A model generated the notes under the pieces. That model worked only from the letters and a program-made list of their open reading frames with translations. It did no database searches and was not told the DNA's origin. The position numbers and the translations under genes are program-made. Shown one piece after another: positions 40,395-49,447 of a stretch of 64,000 bases of DNA (positions within the stretch are counted from its first letter, which is position 1; each line of letters opens with the position of its first letter). The stretch is from Microbacteriaceae bacterium (GTDB lineage Bacteria; Actinomycetota; Actinomycetes; Actinomycetales; Microbacteriaceae): NCBI GenBank assembly GCA_014377425.1, contig JACMPQ010000098.1, positions 1-64,000 of the forward strand, given 5' to 3'.

Positions 40395-41219
40395 TCAGCC
40401 GCCGGAGAGCTCCCGATATAGTTCCGGTCGACGGTCGCCGAAGACATCCGAGAAGTCGGTGAGTGTTTTGTCTTGGGATAACGCCGCGTCGAGCTCTGCC
40501 CAGGCGGTACCGATTCCAGCACCGACGGCATCCACTACCCAGCCGTCCGCGCCGACAATGGTCGTGCCCTCGCTCCACTCAACTCCCCGCTCGGTACCGG
40601 TGCGGTCGGCGCAAACAACGGCCATGCGGTTCACCCGCGCGGCAACAATTCCGATCTGTACCTCCGGGACCCGTTCCCCGGTCGGACGATACACCAACGG
40701 CCAATTGGTCGGCACCGTCAAGATGTCAATCCCGGCAAGCGCTGCGAGCCTCGTCCACTCCGGAAACTCGAGGTCGTAACAGATCATGATTCCGATGCGG
40801 CCGTGGGCGGTGTCGATGGCCAGCGGCGCGGAATTCCCGGCCTGAAAAAATCGCTTTTCCTCGTTCCACAGGTGCACCTTGCGATAGACGCCGAGCACGC
40901 CGCTCGCATCGATCATTACGGCGCTGTTGTAGACCAAGTCGTCGTCACCGAGCTCGGCAAAACCGGCGATCACAACGCTGTTTTCCCGACCGGCGGCAAG
41001 CTGTGCCCACTCCCCGAAGATCGCGGCATCCGCCGGCAGCGCTACCGAGCGAGCCTCCGCCAGAGACTCAAAGACGTAGCCGGATGTCGCCAGCTCCGGG
41101 AGCACCACGATGTCGGCCCCGGCGGCAAACGCCGCCGCAATCGCTTCCGTTGCAGCCGCTTGATTCTCCGCAAGTCGGCCCACGACCGGCGCAAGCTGCA
41201 CCGCCGCGACGCGGGCCAT
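40395..41219 (-). CDS. Carbon-nitrogen hydrolase (nitrilase superfamily)
   Basis: E-K-C triad motifs VVLPELATSGY, YRKVHLWNEEKRFF, GIMICYDLEFPEWTR. Confidence 0.92.
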   Translation of the reverse strand: MARVAAVQLAPVVGRLAENQAAATEAIAAAFAAGADIVVLPELATSGYVFESLAEARSVALPADAAIFGEWAQLAAGRENSVVIAGFAELGDDDLVYNSAVMIDASGVLGVYRKVHLWNEEKRFFQAGNSAPLAIDTAHGRIGIMICYDLEFPEWTRLAALAGIDILTVPTNWPLVYRPTGERVPEVQIGIVAARVNRMAVVCADRTGTERGVEWSEGTTIVGADGWVVDAVGAGIGTAWAELDAALSQDKTLTDFSDVFGDRRPELYRELSGG

Positions 41220-41285
41220 TACAGTTCGCCCAGCACTGGCTGTGCCCTGAGCACCGGCTGTGCCCTGACGTTGCCAATCAAAACC

Positions 41286-41316
41286 GGCGATGACAACAAA
41301 GGCGATGACAACAAAA
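41286..41316. repeat. 15-bp direct repeat (ggcgatgacaacaaa) x2
   Basis: ggcgatgacaacaaaggcgatgacaacaaa. Confidence 0.8.
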
Positions 41317-41480
41317 ACGGTAGCGAGTTGATGGTGATGCTCCTTGACGGTACTTCAGGCGAAGAGGGTTCCCACGCTAACGGCATTCCGCGACTCGGCT
41401 GCACGCGGGTCGGGCACAACAGAAGCCGGGCGGTAGGGAGCCCAGCCGATTCGGCCCGAAACTCAGCGTCGAATCTAGCC

Positions 41481-41771
41481 TCAATCGGCCCGATTTCCTT
41501 TGCCATCGAGCCACAATTCTGTCGACTCATCCCGATGTGTGCCACTGGTTCCTACGTGCGTGGCTGCGATGGTCGGGCCGTTTTTTATGACGTGAACCAG
41601 CGCCATAGCGTGCCCCCGGCCGAGGTCGTAGTCCGTTTTCAGCCACTGGATGATTTCCGCCACCGACACCGGGTCGGTGGTTAGGCCGCGGTGCTCGGCG
41701 GCCGCCAAAAGCATTCGCGGGGTGAGGCCGGTTTTCGTTTCGATCGCATCCAGGTAGGCCTGAAATGACAT
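41481..41771 (-). CDS. DUF4287-like protein
   Basis: MSFQAYLDAIETKTGLTPRMLLAAAEHRGL...VAEIIQWLKTDYDLGRGHAMALVHVIKNG. Confidence 0.75.
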   Translation of the reverse strand: MSFQAYLDAIETKTGLTPRMLLAAAEHRGLTTDPVSVAEIIQWLKTDYDLGRGHAMALVHVIKNGPTIAATHVGTSGTHRDESTELWLDGKGNRAD

Positions 41772-41897
41772 CGTCGTCCTTCCGAATCGTTGCCGAATCG
41801 TCGATCCCCTTGCAGCCGGACGGCTACTAATCGAGTCTAGTGAGACGGTCACGAGCACAGCGTGATTTTTACGATCGCGAAAGAGAGCGGGCCGAAT

Positions 41898-41958
41898 CGT
41901 TGTCTGTGAGGGAAGATTTTGTCTGCCAGGGAAGCCGTTGTTTGTCAGGGAAGATCAG
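41898..41958. repeat. Degenerate ~20-bp tandem repeat (ttgtctgycagggaag)
   Basis: tgtctgtgagggaagattttgtctgccagggaagccgttgtttgtcagggaagatcag. Confidence 0.75.
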
Positions 41959-42620
41959 TCAGCCGACACGTTTGTCAATTCGTGAACCTCCGCCCCGGCG
42001 TCATCGAACCTTTTCTCCACGCGCACGATCACCCCCCAAGCAATGTCCACGGTGAGGGAAAATTGGTCTCCGCCCGGCGAGGTGGAGAAGGGATCCCTGT
42101 CAAGTCCCGCATTCGGCGCGAATGTCGCCGTGGCCACTATTTGCCGGCGTCTGTAGTTCATAACCTCAACCCCGTCACTGAAGATTACGAGGTTGAGTTT
42201 CGCTGACGGCTGCAGGTTATGAATAACGCTGCAGGCGTGGTGCCCGCCGAAATTTCGCACCCCATCAGTAGCGGCGTCAACCACCGGCGAGGCGCCGCCG
42301 CGCCAGGGCACCCGTTCCGACCTCCGCCCCGAATCGTGAGCTTTGAGCTGCGCGGTAAGTAAAAACGGGGCTCTCTGGAAGACGAACGCGGTGGTGCAGT
42401 GGGCAACCCGTGAATGGTTTCGCCGAACTTCCTCCAAGGCATTGCGCGGGGTGCTTTGAATCATGGTGGAAGTACTGCCATCACAGGCGATCTGCCACGA
42501 CGGCTGGCTGTGATCCAAGGCACTTTCTATCGCCAATAGTGAGGCAAAGTTCACCGCCACATCAGTTGTTTCTGTCAGCTCGCCGCAGATTCGCGACCAC
42601 GACTGGGGCCGTAACAGCAC
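41955..42620 (-). CDS. Hypothetical ORF, no recognised family
   Basis: 221-aa open frame in the gap between DUF4287-like and LysR; no motif recognised. Confidence 0.25.
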   Translation of the reverse strand: MLLRPQSWSRICGELTETTDVAVNFASLLAIESALDHSQPSWQIACDGSTSTMIQSTPRNALEEVRRNHSRVAHCTTAFVFQRAPFLLTAQLKAHDSGRRSERVPWRGGASPVVDAATDGVRNFGGHHACSVIHNLQPSAKLNLVIFSDGVEVMNYRRRQIVATATFAPNAGLDRDPFSTSPGGDQFSLTVDIAWGVIVRVEKRFDDAGAEVHELTNVSAD

Positions 42621-42635
42621 CAGTTTTCCTCCATG

Positions 42636-43592
42636 TCAACGTCGTTTCTCGAGGAACGTGCCGCCGCCCGGAATCCGGGCGATCCGGTCAGCGGGGTCAG
42701 CCTGCGTGAGAAGAATGCTCTGGGCAAGCCGGGATAGTTCGCGCGTTGCCGGCGAAAGAGTCGCGCCGCGCCGTTTTACCACGGCGATGGTGTCGAAGAG
42801 TGGGTCGGCAAATCCGACCGTACATAGCCCACCAGGGAAGCCGGGGCTTGTCACGATCGCCTGCGACACGATGGTGTCACCGCCGCCCGCGGTCACCACC
42901 CCGAGCGCTGATTCGACCTGCTCCACCTCAACGACCGGGTCGAGGGTTACGCCGGCTATTTGCGCCCGTTCCTGCAATTGTCGCCGGGTCGGATCCCGCC
43001 AGCCGTAATGGGCGTCGTAGAGCACCAGTTTGCACTGTGCCAGAGCTTCGATCGTCATTGGCACCGTGGTGCGCGTCGGATCGGCCGAAACAAAAAGCAC
43101 CTCGCTGCGAATCAGCGGGGTGACTTCCAATCCTTCGGAGTCGATTGGCAAGACCACGAGCCCCGCCTCAAGCTTTCCCGCGCTGACAGACTCGGCTACT
43201 TCCACCGAGTTCAGCCCCACGGTTTTGAGCCGAACATCCGGATACCGCCGGTGAAAGGTCTCAATCAGCTGCGAAAGAAAGAAGTAGTTGGCGTTACGCA
43301 GCAAGCCAAAAACCGCGACGCCGCCGGTGAGGGAGGTGAGCGAGCGCAACGAAAAATCGGCCTGTTCGGCGGCTAATACGGCCTGCTCTGCCCACGGCAG
43401 CAGTCCGGAGCCGGCGGCGGTCAGTGAAAGCAGACGTGGTCCGCGCGCAAAAAGCTGCAGACCGTATTCCTCTTCCAGCCGGCGAACCAATTCGGAGATC
43501 GAAGGCTGGGTCATTTTGAGGTCCGCTGCGGCAGCGGTGAAACTTCCCAGCCGGGCCACGGCCAAAAATGCGCGAAGCTGGTTGAGGGTCAT
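42636..43592 (-). CDS. LysR-family transcriptional regulator
   Basis: MTLNQLRAFLAVARLGSFTAAAADLKMTQPSISELVRRLEEEYGLQLFARGPRLLSLT. Confidence 0.95.
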   Translation of the reverse strand: MTLNQLRAFLAVARLGSFTAAAADLKMTQPSISELVRRLEEEYGLQLFARGPRLLSLTAAGSGLLPWAEQAVLAAEQADFSLRSLTSLTGGVAVFGLLRNANYFFLSQLIETFHRRYPDVRLKTVGLNSVEVAESVSAGKLEAGLVVLPIDSEGLEVTPLIRSEVLFVSADPTRTTVPMTIEALAQCKLVLYDAHYGWRDPTRRQLQERAQIAGVTLDPVVEVEQVESALGVVTAGGGDTIVSQAIVTSPGFPGGLCTVGFADPLFDTIAVVKRRGATLSPATRELSRLAQSILLTQADPADRIARIPGGGTFLEKRR

Positions 43593-43636
43593 GGCTTGAC
43601 CCTAGCCAGTGCGGTGGCTGCGGGTACGCTTGCGCG

Positions 43637-44425
43637 ATGACTGTGCCCTCTGCCTGGAACCTTTCGACGAACACCGCCCTGATTAGTGGGGCCGGAAGTG
43701 CCTCCGGAATCGGTTGGGCGGCGGCTCGCGCGCTGGGTGAGCTGGGAGCGCGCGTCGCAATCACTGCCACGACCGATCGCATCCACGAGCGCGTTGCTGA
43801 GCTTCGCGACCTCGGTATTGACGCCATCGGTTTTGTCACCCGGCTCGATACCGAAGCTCAGCTCGCAAATCTTACGAAAGAGCTGGCGATCGCGGGGGTC
43901 GTTCCCAGCATCTTGGTCAACAACGCCGGGATGGTGAGCGTCGGGGATGACGGCATGCTCTCCGGCGACATCATGCAGGAAATTGCGGACTGGAATCGTG
44001 GCCTCACCATCAACCTCACCACCGCTTTTTTGCTGACCCGGGCTGTTATCCCGGCAATGCGTGCGGCCGGGTACGGACGAATCATCACGGTTTCTAGCGT
44101 GACCGGCCCGGTGATGGCTTCGCGCGGCGACGTGGCCTATGCGGCGGCCAAGGCGGGCATGGTCGGTCTTATCCGGGCCCTCGCAGTGGATGAGGCGGCG
44201 ACCGGAATTACGGCAAACGCGGTGGCTCCCGGCTGGATTGCCACCGGTTCTCAGCTCGATAGCGAAGAGCAGGAGGGCCATCTGGTTCCCGCGCGGCGCA
44301 GTGGCACCGCTGCCGAGGTGGCCTCCGCGATCGCCTGGCTCGCAACCCCGGGCGCGGGCTACGTCACCGGTCAGGTCATCGTGGTCGACGGTGGCAACAG
44401 CGTCGGTGAGCAGCGACTGCTCTAG
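43637..44425 (+). CDS. SDR-family oxidoreductase
   Basis: NTALISGAGSASGIGWAAARALGELGA; ILVNNAGMVS; YAAAKAGMVGLIRALAVDEA; divergent from lysR. Confidence 0.93.
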   Translation: MTVPSAWNLSTNTALISGAGSASGIGWAAARALGELGARVAITATTDRIHERVAELRDLGIDAIGFVTRLDTEAQLANLTKELAIAGVVPSILVNNAGMVSVGDDGMLSGDIMQEIADWNRGLTINLTTAFLLTRAVIPAMRAAGYGRIITVSSVTGPVMASRGDVAYAAAKAGMVGLIRALAVDEAATGITANAVAPGWIATGSQLDSEEQEGHLVPARRSGTAAEVASAIAWLATPGAGYVTGQVIVVDGGNSVGEQRLL

Positions 44426-44538
44426 GGAGGGAGCGGAAAACGAGCATGACTTATTGCCGCAACGGAGCGAAAATCGCTGCATTCCGTTCGGACTTGCGGT
44501 CATTGACTTCTCGTCGCTCAACCATTCTGGAGACACAC

Positions 44539-44913
44539 ATGTTCACTCCCACAAACGCCTACAGCGGATTCTCCGTCGCTGACATCCCGGCAGCGAAGAA
44601 ATTTTATTCGGATGTCTTGGGCCTCGCCGTCGACGAAAACAGCATGGGTTTTCTCACTCTTCGCCTCGAAAGCGGTGCCACCGTTTTGGTCTACGGCAAA
44701 AAGAACCACCTTCCGGCGAGCTTCACCGTGCTCAACTTTGAGGTCGACGATGTCGAAAAGGCGGTCGACGACCTGCGCGAGCGTGGGGTTATTTTCAAAC
44801 GCTACGACGCAATTCAGCAGGATGCCAAAGGCATCATGCACGGGCACGGCCCGGACATCGCCTGGTTCACCGACCCGTCGGGAAATGTCATGTCGGTCCT
44901 CAGCGGCCAGTGA
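44539..44913 (+). CDS. VOC (glyoxalase/bleomycin resistance) family protein
   Basis: AYSGFSVADIPAAKKFYSDVLGLAVDENSMGFLTLRL ... IAWFTDPSGNVMSVLS. Confidence 0.88.
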   Translation: MFTPTNAYSGFSVADIPAAKKFYSDVLGLAVDENSMGFLTLRLESGATVLVYGKKNHLPASFTVLNFEVDDVEKAVDDLRERGVIFKRYDAIQQDAKGIMHGHGPDIAWFTDPSGNVMSVLSGQ

Positions 44914-45054
44914 CCCGGCCATAACCAGCAGCACCTCACCAAGCTGAGGAAGACGCAAACTGCGCAACTGCTGAGCAGAACGAACTTCCCTTGTCGCACC
45001 GGGGTTGACCCCGTAGCTTTGGCCCCCCGAGCGGGTGTTGACAGGGAGGTCACG

Positions 45055-45915
45055 ATGGCAGTTGTGTCGCTAAAACAGGTGCTTGATCGGGCACGGGATG
45101 ATCACTACGGCGTCGCCGCGGTAAACATCTTCAACGATCTCACCCTCGAGAATGTTCTCGCTGGCGCGGTCGAAGCTCGCTCCCCGATCATCATCCAAAC
45201 CTCGGTTAAGACCGTTCGAACCGTCGGCGCCCCCGTGCTGTTTGGGATGTGGGAAAGCATGACCCGAGGCATCGAGGTGCCGGTCACCCTTCATCTTGAC
45301 CACTGTCCCGACCGGGCCGTGATTACCGAGTGCCTTCGCATGGGCTGGAATTCGGTTCTATTCGACGCCTCCCAACTGCCGGTTGAAGAAAATCTTCGAC
45401 AGACCATTGAGGTGGTCGCCGAAGCGCGCCAGTACGGAGCTCACGTCGAGGGGGAAATTGAGGCAATCACCGGGGTGGAAGACGGTCACGGCTCTGACGC
45501 CGAAGCCAGTCGCCAGTCGTTGGAGATTTCGCTCGACTTCATCCGCCGCACCGGGGTCGACGTGTTCGCCCCGTCCATTGGCAACGCGCACGGCGTTTAC
45601 AAGAGCGCCCCGGTGCTGGACTTCGACCGGGTGAGCGACATCGTGGCGGCCGAGCCCATCGCCATCGCCCTCCACGGTGGAAGCGGAATGACAGACGAGC
45701 AGTTCAGAGACCTCATCGCCCGCGGCTGCACCAAGGTAAATATTTCTACCAATCTCAAAATGCTCTACCTCACCTCCAGCCTAAAAAACCTGCGGCAGGC
45801 GGAGGCGGCCAACAAGTGGGATCCCCCGACCGTATTCGCCGCCGTCGCCGCCGATGTACGAGCGCTTACGGTGGAGCTCGCCAGCACCTTTGGCAGCGCC
45901 GGAAAAGCCGGGTAA
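45055..45915 (+). CDS. Class II (fructose-bisphosphate/tagatose-bisphosphate type) aldolase
   Basis: VSLKQVLDRARDDHYGVAAVNIFNDLTLENVLAGA; VTLHLDHCPD; GAHVEGEIEAITGVEDG; IALHGGSGMTDEQFRDLIARGCTKVNISTNLK. Confidence 0.92.
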   Translation: MAVVSLKQVLDRARDDHYGVAAVNIFNDLTLENVLAGAVEARSPIIIQTSVKTVRTVGAPVLFGMWESMTRGIEVPVTLHLDHCPDRAVITECLRMGWNSVLFDASQLPVEENLRQTIEVVAEARQYGAHVEGEIEAITGVEDGHGSDAEASRQSLEISLDFIRRTGVDVFAPSIGNAHGVYKSAPVLDFDRVSDIVAAEPIAIALHGGSGMTDEQFRDLIARGCTKVNISTNLKMLYLTSSLKNLRQAEAANKWDPPTVFAAVAADVRALTVELASTFGSAGKAG

Positions 45916-45917
45916 CC

Positions 45918-46697
45918 ATGCCCGCCCTCATCTTCGACTGCGACGGCGTACTCGCCGACACCGAACGCTTCGGACACCTACCCGCCTTCAACCAGACCTT
46001 TGCCGAGTTCGGGTTGCCTGTGCGCTGGTCGGATAGTGACTACGCCGAGAAGGTCAAAATTGGCGGCGGCAAGGAACGGATGAAAAGTCTGCTCACTGCT
46101 GAGTTCGTGGCAATCACCGGGCTTCCCACCGCTGCAGCCGACCAGCAGGCGCTAGTCGCCGACTGGCATCGCCGTAAAACCACGATTTACACTGAACTGG
46201 TCGGCGACGGACGGATGCCGGCACGCCCCGGCATCCTGCGGCTGGTCGAGGAGGCGCTGGCCGCCGGATTCACCCTGGCGGTCGCCTCCACCTCGGCGGA
46301 ACCGGCGGTTCGCGCCGTGCTCAACCACGTGGTCGGGGAGCAATTGGCCGATCGGTTTCGCGTGTTCGCCGGCGACGTCGTGGCGGCCAAAAAACCGGCA
46401 CCCGATATCTACCTCTTGGCGCTGACCGAGTTGGGCTGCGATGCTGACGACGCGATTGTGGTCGAGGACAGCGAGAACGGTTTGCGCGCGGCGCGGGCGG
46501 CCGGCATCCGCACCATCGTCACGGTCAGTAGCTACACCGCCGAGGAAGACTTCTCGTCGGCCTCGCTCGTGCTCTCCAGTCTGGGCGATCCGAACGGCGA
46601 GGAGGCCACCATCGTCGCGTCAGCCGCCGGGGTGCGCCCCGACCGCTACCTGCGCGCCTCCGACCTCATCGCTCTCCTCGCCACGCCTGCCAGTTGA
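45918..46697 (+). CDS. HAD-superfamily hydrolase (CbbY/beta-PGM-like)
   Basis: MPALIFDCDGVLADTERFGHLPAFNQTFAEFGLPVRWSDSDYAEKVKIGGGKERM; VAAKKPAPDIYLLAL; VVEDSENGLRAARAAGI. Confidence 0.92.
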   Translation: MPALIFDCDGVLADTERFGHLPAFNQTFAEFGLPVRWSDSDYAEKVKIGGGKERMKSLLTAEFVAITGLPTAAADQQALVADWHRRKTTIYTELVGDGRMPARPGILRLVEEALAAGFTLAVASTSAEPAVRAVLNHVVGEQLADRFRVFAGDVVAAKKPAPDIYLLALTELGCDADDAIVVEDSENGLRAARAAGIRTIVTVSSYTAEEDFSSASLVLSSLGDPNGEEATIVASAAGVRPDRYLRASDLIALLATPAS

Positions 46698-46724
46698 ACT
46701 GGGCTCCTGAGCCCAATCTCACCA

Positions 46725-46840
46725 TCACCGCAACCCAACCCAACCCGACCCAAACCCCAATATCCCCACTCTTCCAGCCCCAGCCCAGCCCCAGCCCGAA
46801 TCCAACCCAACCCCAACCCGACCGCCCCAACCCCGAAAGC
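46725..46840. repeat. C/A-rich (caaccc/cagccc)n repeats between HAD and dhaL
   Basis: acccaacccaacccgacccaaaccccaat...cagccccagcccagccccagcccgaatccaacccaaccccaacccgacc. Confidence 0.8.
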
Positions 46841-46846
46841 ACCGTG

Positions 46847-47515
46847 ATGTCCGCCGAATCATCCCCGTCCCCGTCTGGCGATCTCGCGGTCGCCGAGTTC
46901 GTCGTTCGCGTCATTGCCGAAACCTGCGTGGAGAACGAAAAGTATTTTTGCGATCTCGACTCGGTGGTCGGCGACGGCGACTTCGGCTACTCGCTTGCTC
47001 GCGGTTTTGAACAGGTTTTGGAGCACTGGCAAGACTTTGATCGCACCGATGCGTCAACTTTCATCCTGAAAATTGCGACGGCCATCACCAGCCGAATCGG
47101 CGGCACCAGCGGTCCGATCTGGGGCACCGGCTTTCTTCGAGTGGGCATGACGCTGAAGGCAAACCCGGCAATCACAGCCAGCGATGTAGTTGCTGCGCTT
47201 CGCTCGGGGGTCGAGGGCATCAAAAAGCGTGGCAACTCCGACGTCGGCGACAAAACTCTCATCGACGCGCTGGTTCCGGCGATTGACGCCTTTGAGCGAG
47301 CAGCGGATGCCGGCACCGAAGCCTCCGACGCGCTGCGAGCCATGGCAACCGCAGCGAGATCTGCGGCCGAGGCCACCAGCGCCATGCAGGCCAAGCGTGG
47401 CCGCGCCAGCTACAGCGGAGAGCGCAGCATTGGCTCGCCCGATGCCGGTGCTGTCGCGGTTGCTGTGCTTGCCGAGCGCCTCGCCGACACCTGGCCCAGC
47501 CGCCCGACGGTCTAA
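46847..47515 (+). CDS. dhaL: DhaL-type dihydroxyacetone kinase subunit
   Basis: CENEKYFCDLDSVVGDGDFGYSLARGFEQVL; GGTSGPIWGTGFLRVG; AKRGRASYSGERSIGSPDAGAVAVAVL; ORF open upstream to 46694. Confidence 0.9.
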   Translation: MSAESSPSPSGDLAVAEFVVRVIAETCVENEKYFCDLDSVVGDGDFGYSLARGFEQVLEHWQDFDRTDASTFILKIATAITSRIGGTSGPIWGTGFLRVGMTLKANPAITASDVVAALRSGVEGIKKRGNSDVGDKTLIDALVPAIDAFERAADAGTEASDALRAMATAARSAAEATSAMQAKRGRASYSGERSIGSPDAGAVAVAVLAERLADTWPSRPTV

Positions 47516-47694
47516 GGCAACCAGACCGGCAACGGACCAAATACCAGCACGCCGCACCATCTGCAACCCACCACCAAACCGCTCCATCTGCAGCCCGCAC
47601 CACCCGCACCCCACCAAAAAATCGCACCCCACCAAAAAAATCGCACTACCACCCAACACCCGGCACGACCTTTCCCAACGACGTGGAGCCCCGC

Positions 47695-48690
47695 ATGAAG
47701 AAGTTCATTAACGACCCAAAGCAGTTCGTTCCCGAGATGCTGCACGGTCTCGCCCTCGCCAACCCCGACACGCTGCGCTACGTGCCCGAATACAACCTCA
47801 TTCACCGTGCCGATGCCCCGAACGACAATAAGGTCACCATCATTCAGGGCAGTGGGTCAGGTCACGAGCCCGCCCACGTCATGACGGTGGGCCGCGGCAT
47901 GCTCGACGCGGCCTGCCCCGGAGACGTGTTCGCGGCTCCGCCGATGGACTACATCTACGAGACAACCAAGCTCATGTCGTCGCCCAAGGGCGTGCTGCTT
48001 CTGGTCAACAATTACACCGGCGACCGGATGGCGTTCGATATGGCGCAGGAGCTGTCCGAGGCGGACGGCGTGAAGGTGCGCACGCTGTTCATCGACGATG
48101 ACGTTTCGGTACAGGACTCCACCTACACGGTGGGTCGCCGTGGGGTCGCCGGAAACTTTTTCGTCATGAAGGCGGTCGGCGCTGCATCCGAAAATGGTGC
48201 CGACCTCGACGAGCTAATGCGCATCGGCGAGAAGGTCAACTCAGTCACCCGCACGATGGGTCTCGCCCTCACCGCCTGCACCCCGCCGTCGAAGGGTTCT
48301 CCGCTATTCGAACTCGGCGAGGACGAGATTGAGGTGGGCGTCGGCATCCACGGCGAGCCCGGTCGCCGCCGCGACAAGTGGGCTCCGGCCAACGAGCTCG
48401 TCGAGGAACTCCTCGAGGCGGTCGTCTCCGATCTGCCCTTCGCCAGCGGCGATCGGGTGGCACTGATGATCAACGGCCTCGGTGGCACACCGATTAGCGA
48501 GCTCTACTTGCTCTACGGAATCGCCCACGACAAGCTCACCGAGCGAGGCATTACCGTGGGTAGAAACTACGTGGGCGAGTACTGCACTTCGCTCGACATG
48601 GCCGGCGCATCCCTCACCCTGGTGAAGCTGGATGACGAGATCGAGGCGCTGCTCGCAGCCCCGGCCGAGATCGCGATCCGGGTCTTCTAG
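47695..48690 (+). CDS. dhaK: DhaK-type dihydroxyacetone kinase subunit
   Basis: MKKFINDPKQFVPEMLHGLALANPDTLRYV; IIQGSGSGHEPAHVMTVGRGMLDAACPGDVFAAPP; VEVGVGIHGEPGRRR. Confidence 0.94.
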   Translation: MKKFINDPKQFVPEMLHGLALANPDTLRYVPEYNLIHRADAPNDNKVTIIQGSGSGHEPAHVMTVGRGMLDAACPGDVFAAPPMDYIYETTKLMSSPKGVLLLVNNYTGDRMAFDMAQELSEADGVKVRTLFIDDDVSVQDSTYTVGRRGVAGNFFVMKAVGAASENGADLDELMRIGEKVNSVTRTMGLALTACTPPSKGSPLFELGEDEIEVGVGIHGEPGRRRDKWAPANELVEELLEAVVSDLPFASGDRVALMINGLGGTPISELYLLYGIAHDKLTERGITVGRNYVGEYCTSLDMAGASLTLVKLDDEIEALLAAPAEIAIRVF

Positions 48691-48739
48691 GGTAAGTTCC
48701 CCCGAGCCTCGGTATCCGCTACGGTGCGGGTGCCGAGGC

Positions 48740-49447
48740 TCAGCCATTGCTAGCCGTCTCAACGCCCCGAATGCCGGCGGTGAAAGCAGTCACCCGCGCT
48801 AACAGGGCATCTGCACGCGAGGTAACCACGGCGGCCGGTTCGGGTTGCAGTTCCGAGACCGGCGGCAAAATGCGAATGATGTGCGAGCAGGCAAGATCCG
48901 CGCAAATGTAGGTCGCCACCGAGTTGCCGTCCCGCCCAGCCTGACCCGCCCGAGCGGCACTAAACAGGCGCACCTGATGAGCCGGTTGGGATGTCCGACA
49001 CAGTGAGCATTGCGCCGAGATTCCCGGCGACATTCGTCCCTCGGCGGCGCGAAGCATCACTCCCACCGGTTGCCCCTCTCGCCAGTGCACGAGGTGGCCG
49101 CGCAGCGGTGTGCGCGGATCAATCCAACCGAGGTATTCGCGCGTCGACCAGATCACCTCGAGCAGGCCCGGCAACGGCATCCGTTCAATTTCCCCGCGGG
49201 TCGCATTGATCATTGAACGCCGGATCTCGCTGACGGTAAGGGGTTCCACACGCGCTCCGAACGGGTTGACGGCAGCAACTGCCTCACTATCAGCGTAACC
49301 GGGCCTGATGACGGCCCGCCGGGGAGGCAGAAGAGTAGCGTGGTCGAGGTTCCACTGACCAGTGTTGTTTGCGTGGAGTACTGCATCCCGATCAAATGCC
49401 TGGGTGCACGAAGGCAGCATCAGAAAGAGGGCACTCCTTGTCAGCAA
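48740..49447 (-). CDS. FBP-domain (FusB-like, treble-clef zinc finger) protein
   Basis: VEPLTVSEIRRSMINATRGEIERMPLPGL; CSLCRTSQPAHQVRLFSAARAGQAGRDGNSVATYICADLACSHIIR; true start probably the GTG just before EPLTVSE (~49240s). Confidence 0.75.
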   Translation of the reverse strand: MLTRSALFLMLPSCTQAFDRDAVLHANNTGQWNLDHATLLPPRRAVIRPGYADSEAVAAVNPFGARVEPLTVSEIRRSMINATRGEIERMPLPGLLEVIWSTREYLGWIDPRTPLRGHLVHWREGQPVGVMLRAAEGRMSPGISAQCSLCRTSQPAHQVRLFSAARAGQAGRDGNSVATYICADLACSHIIRILPPVSELQPEPAAVVTSRADALLARVTAFTAGIRGVETASNG

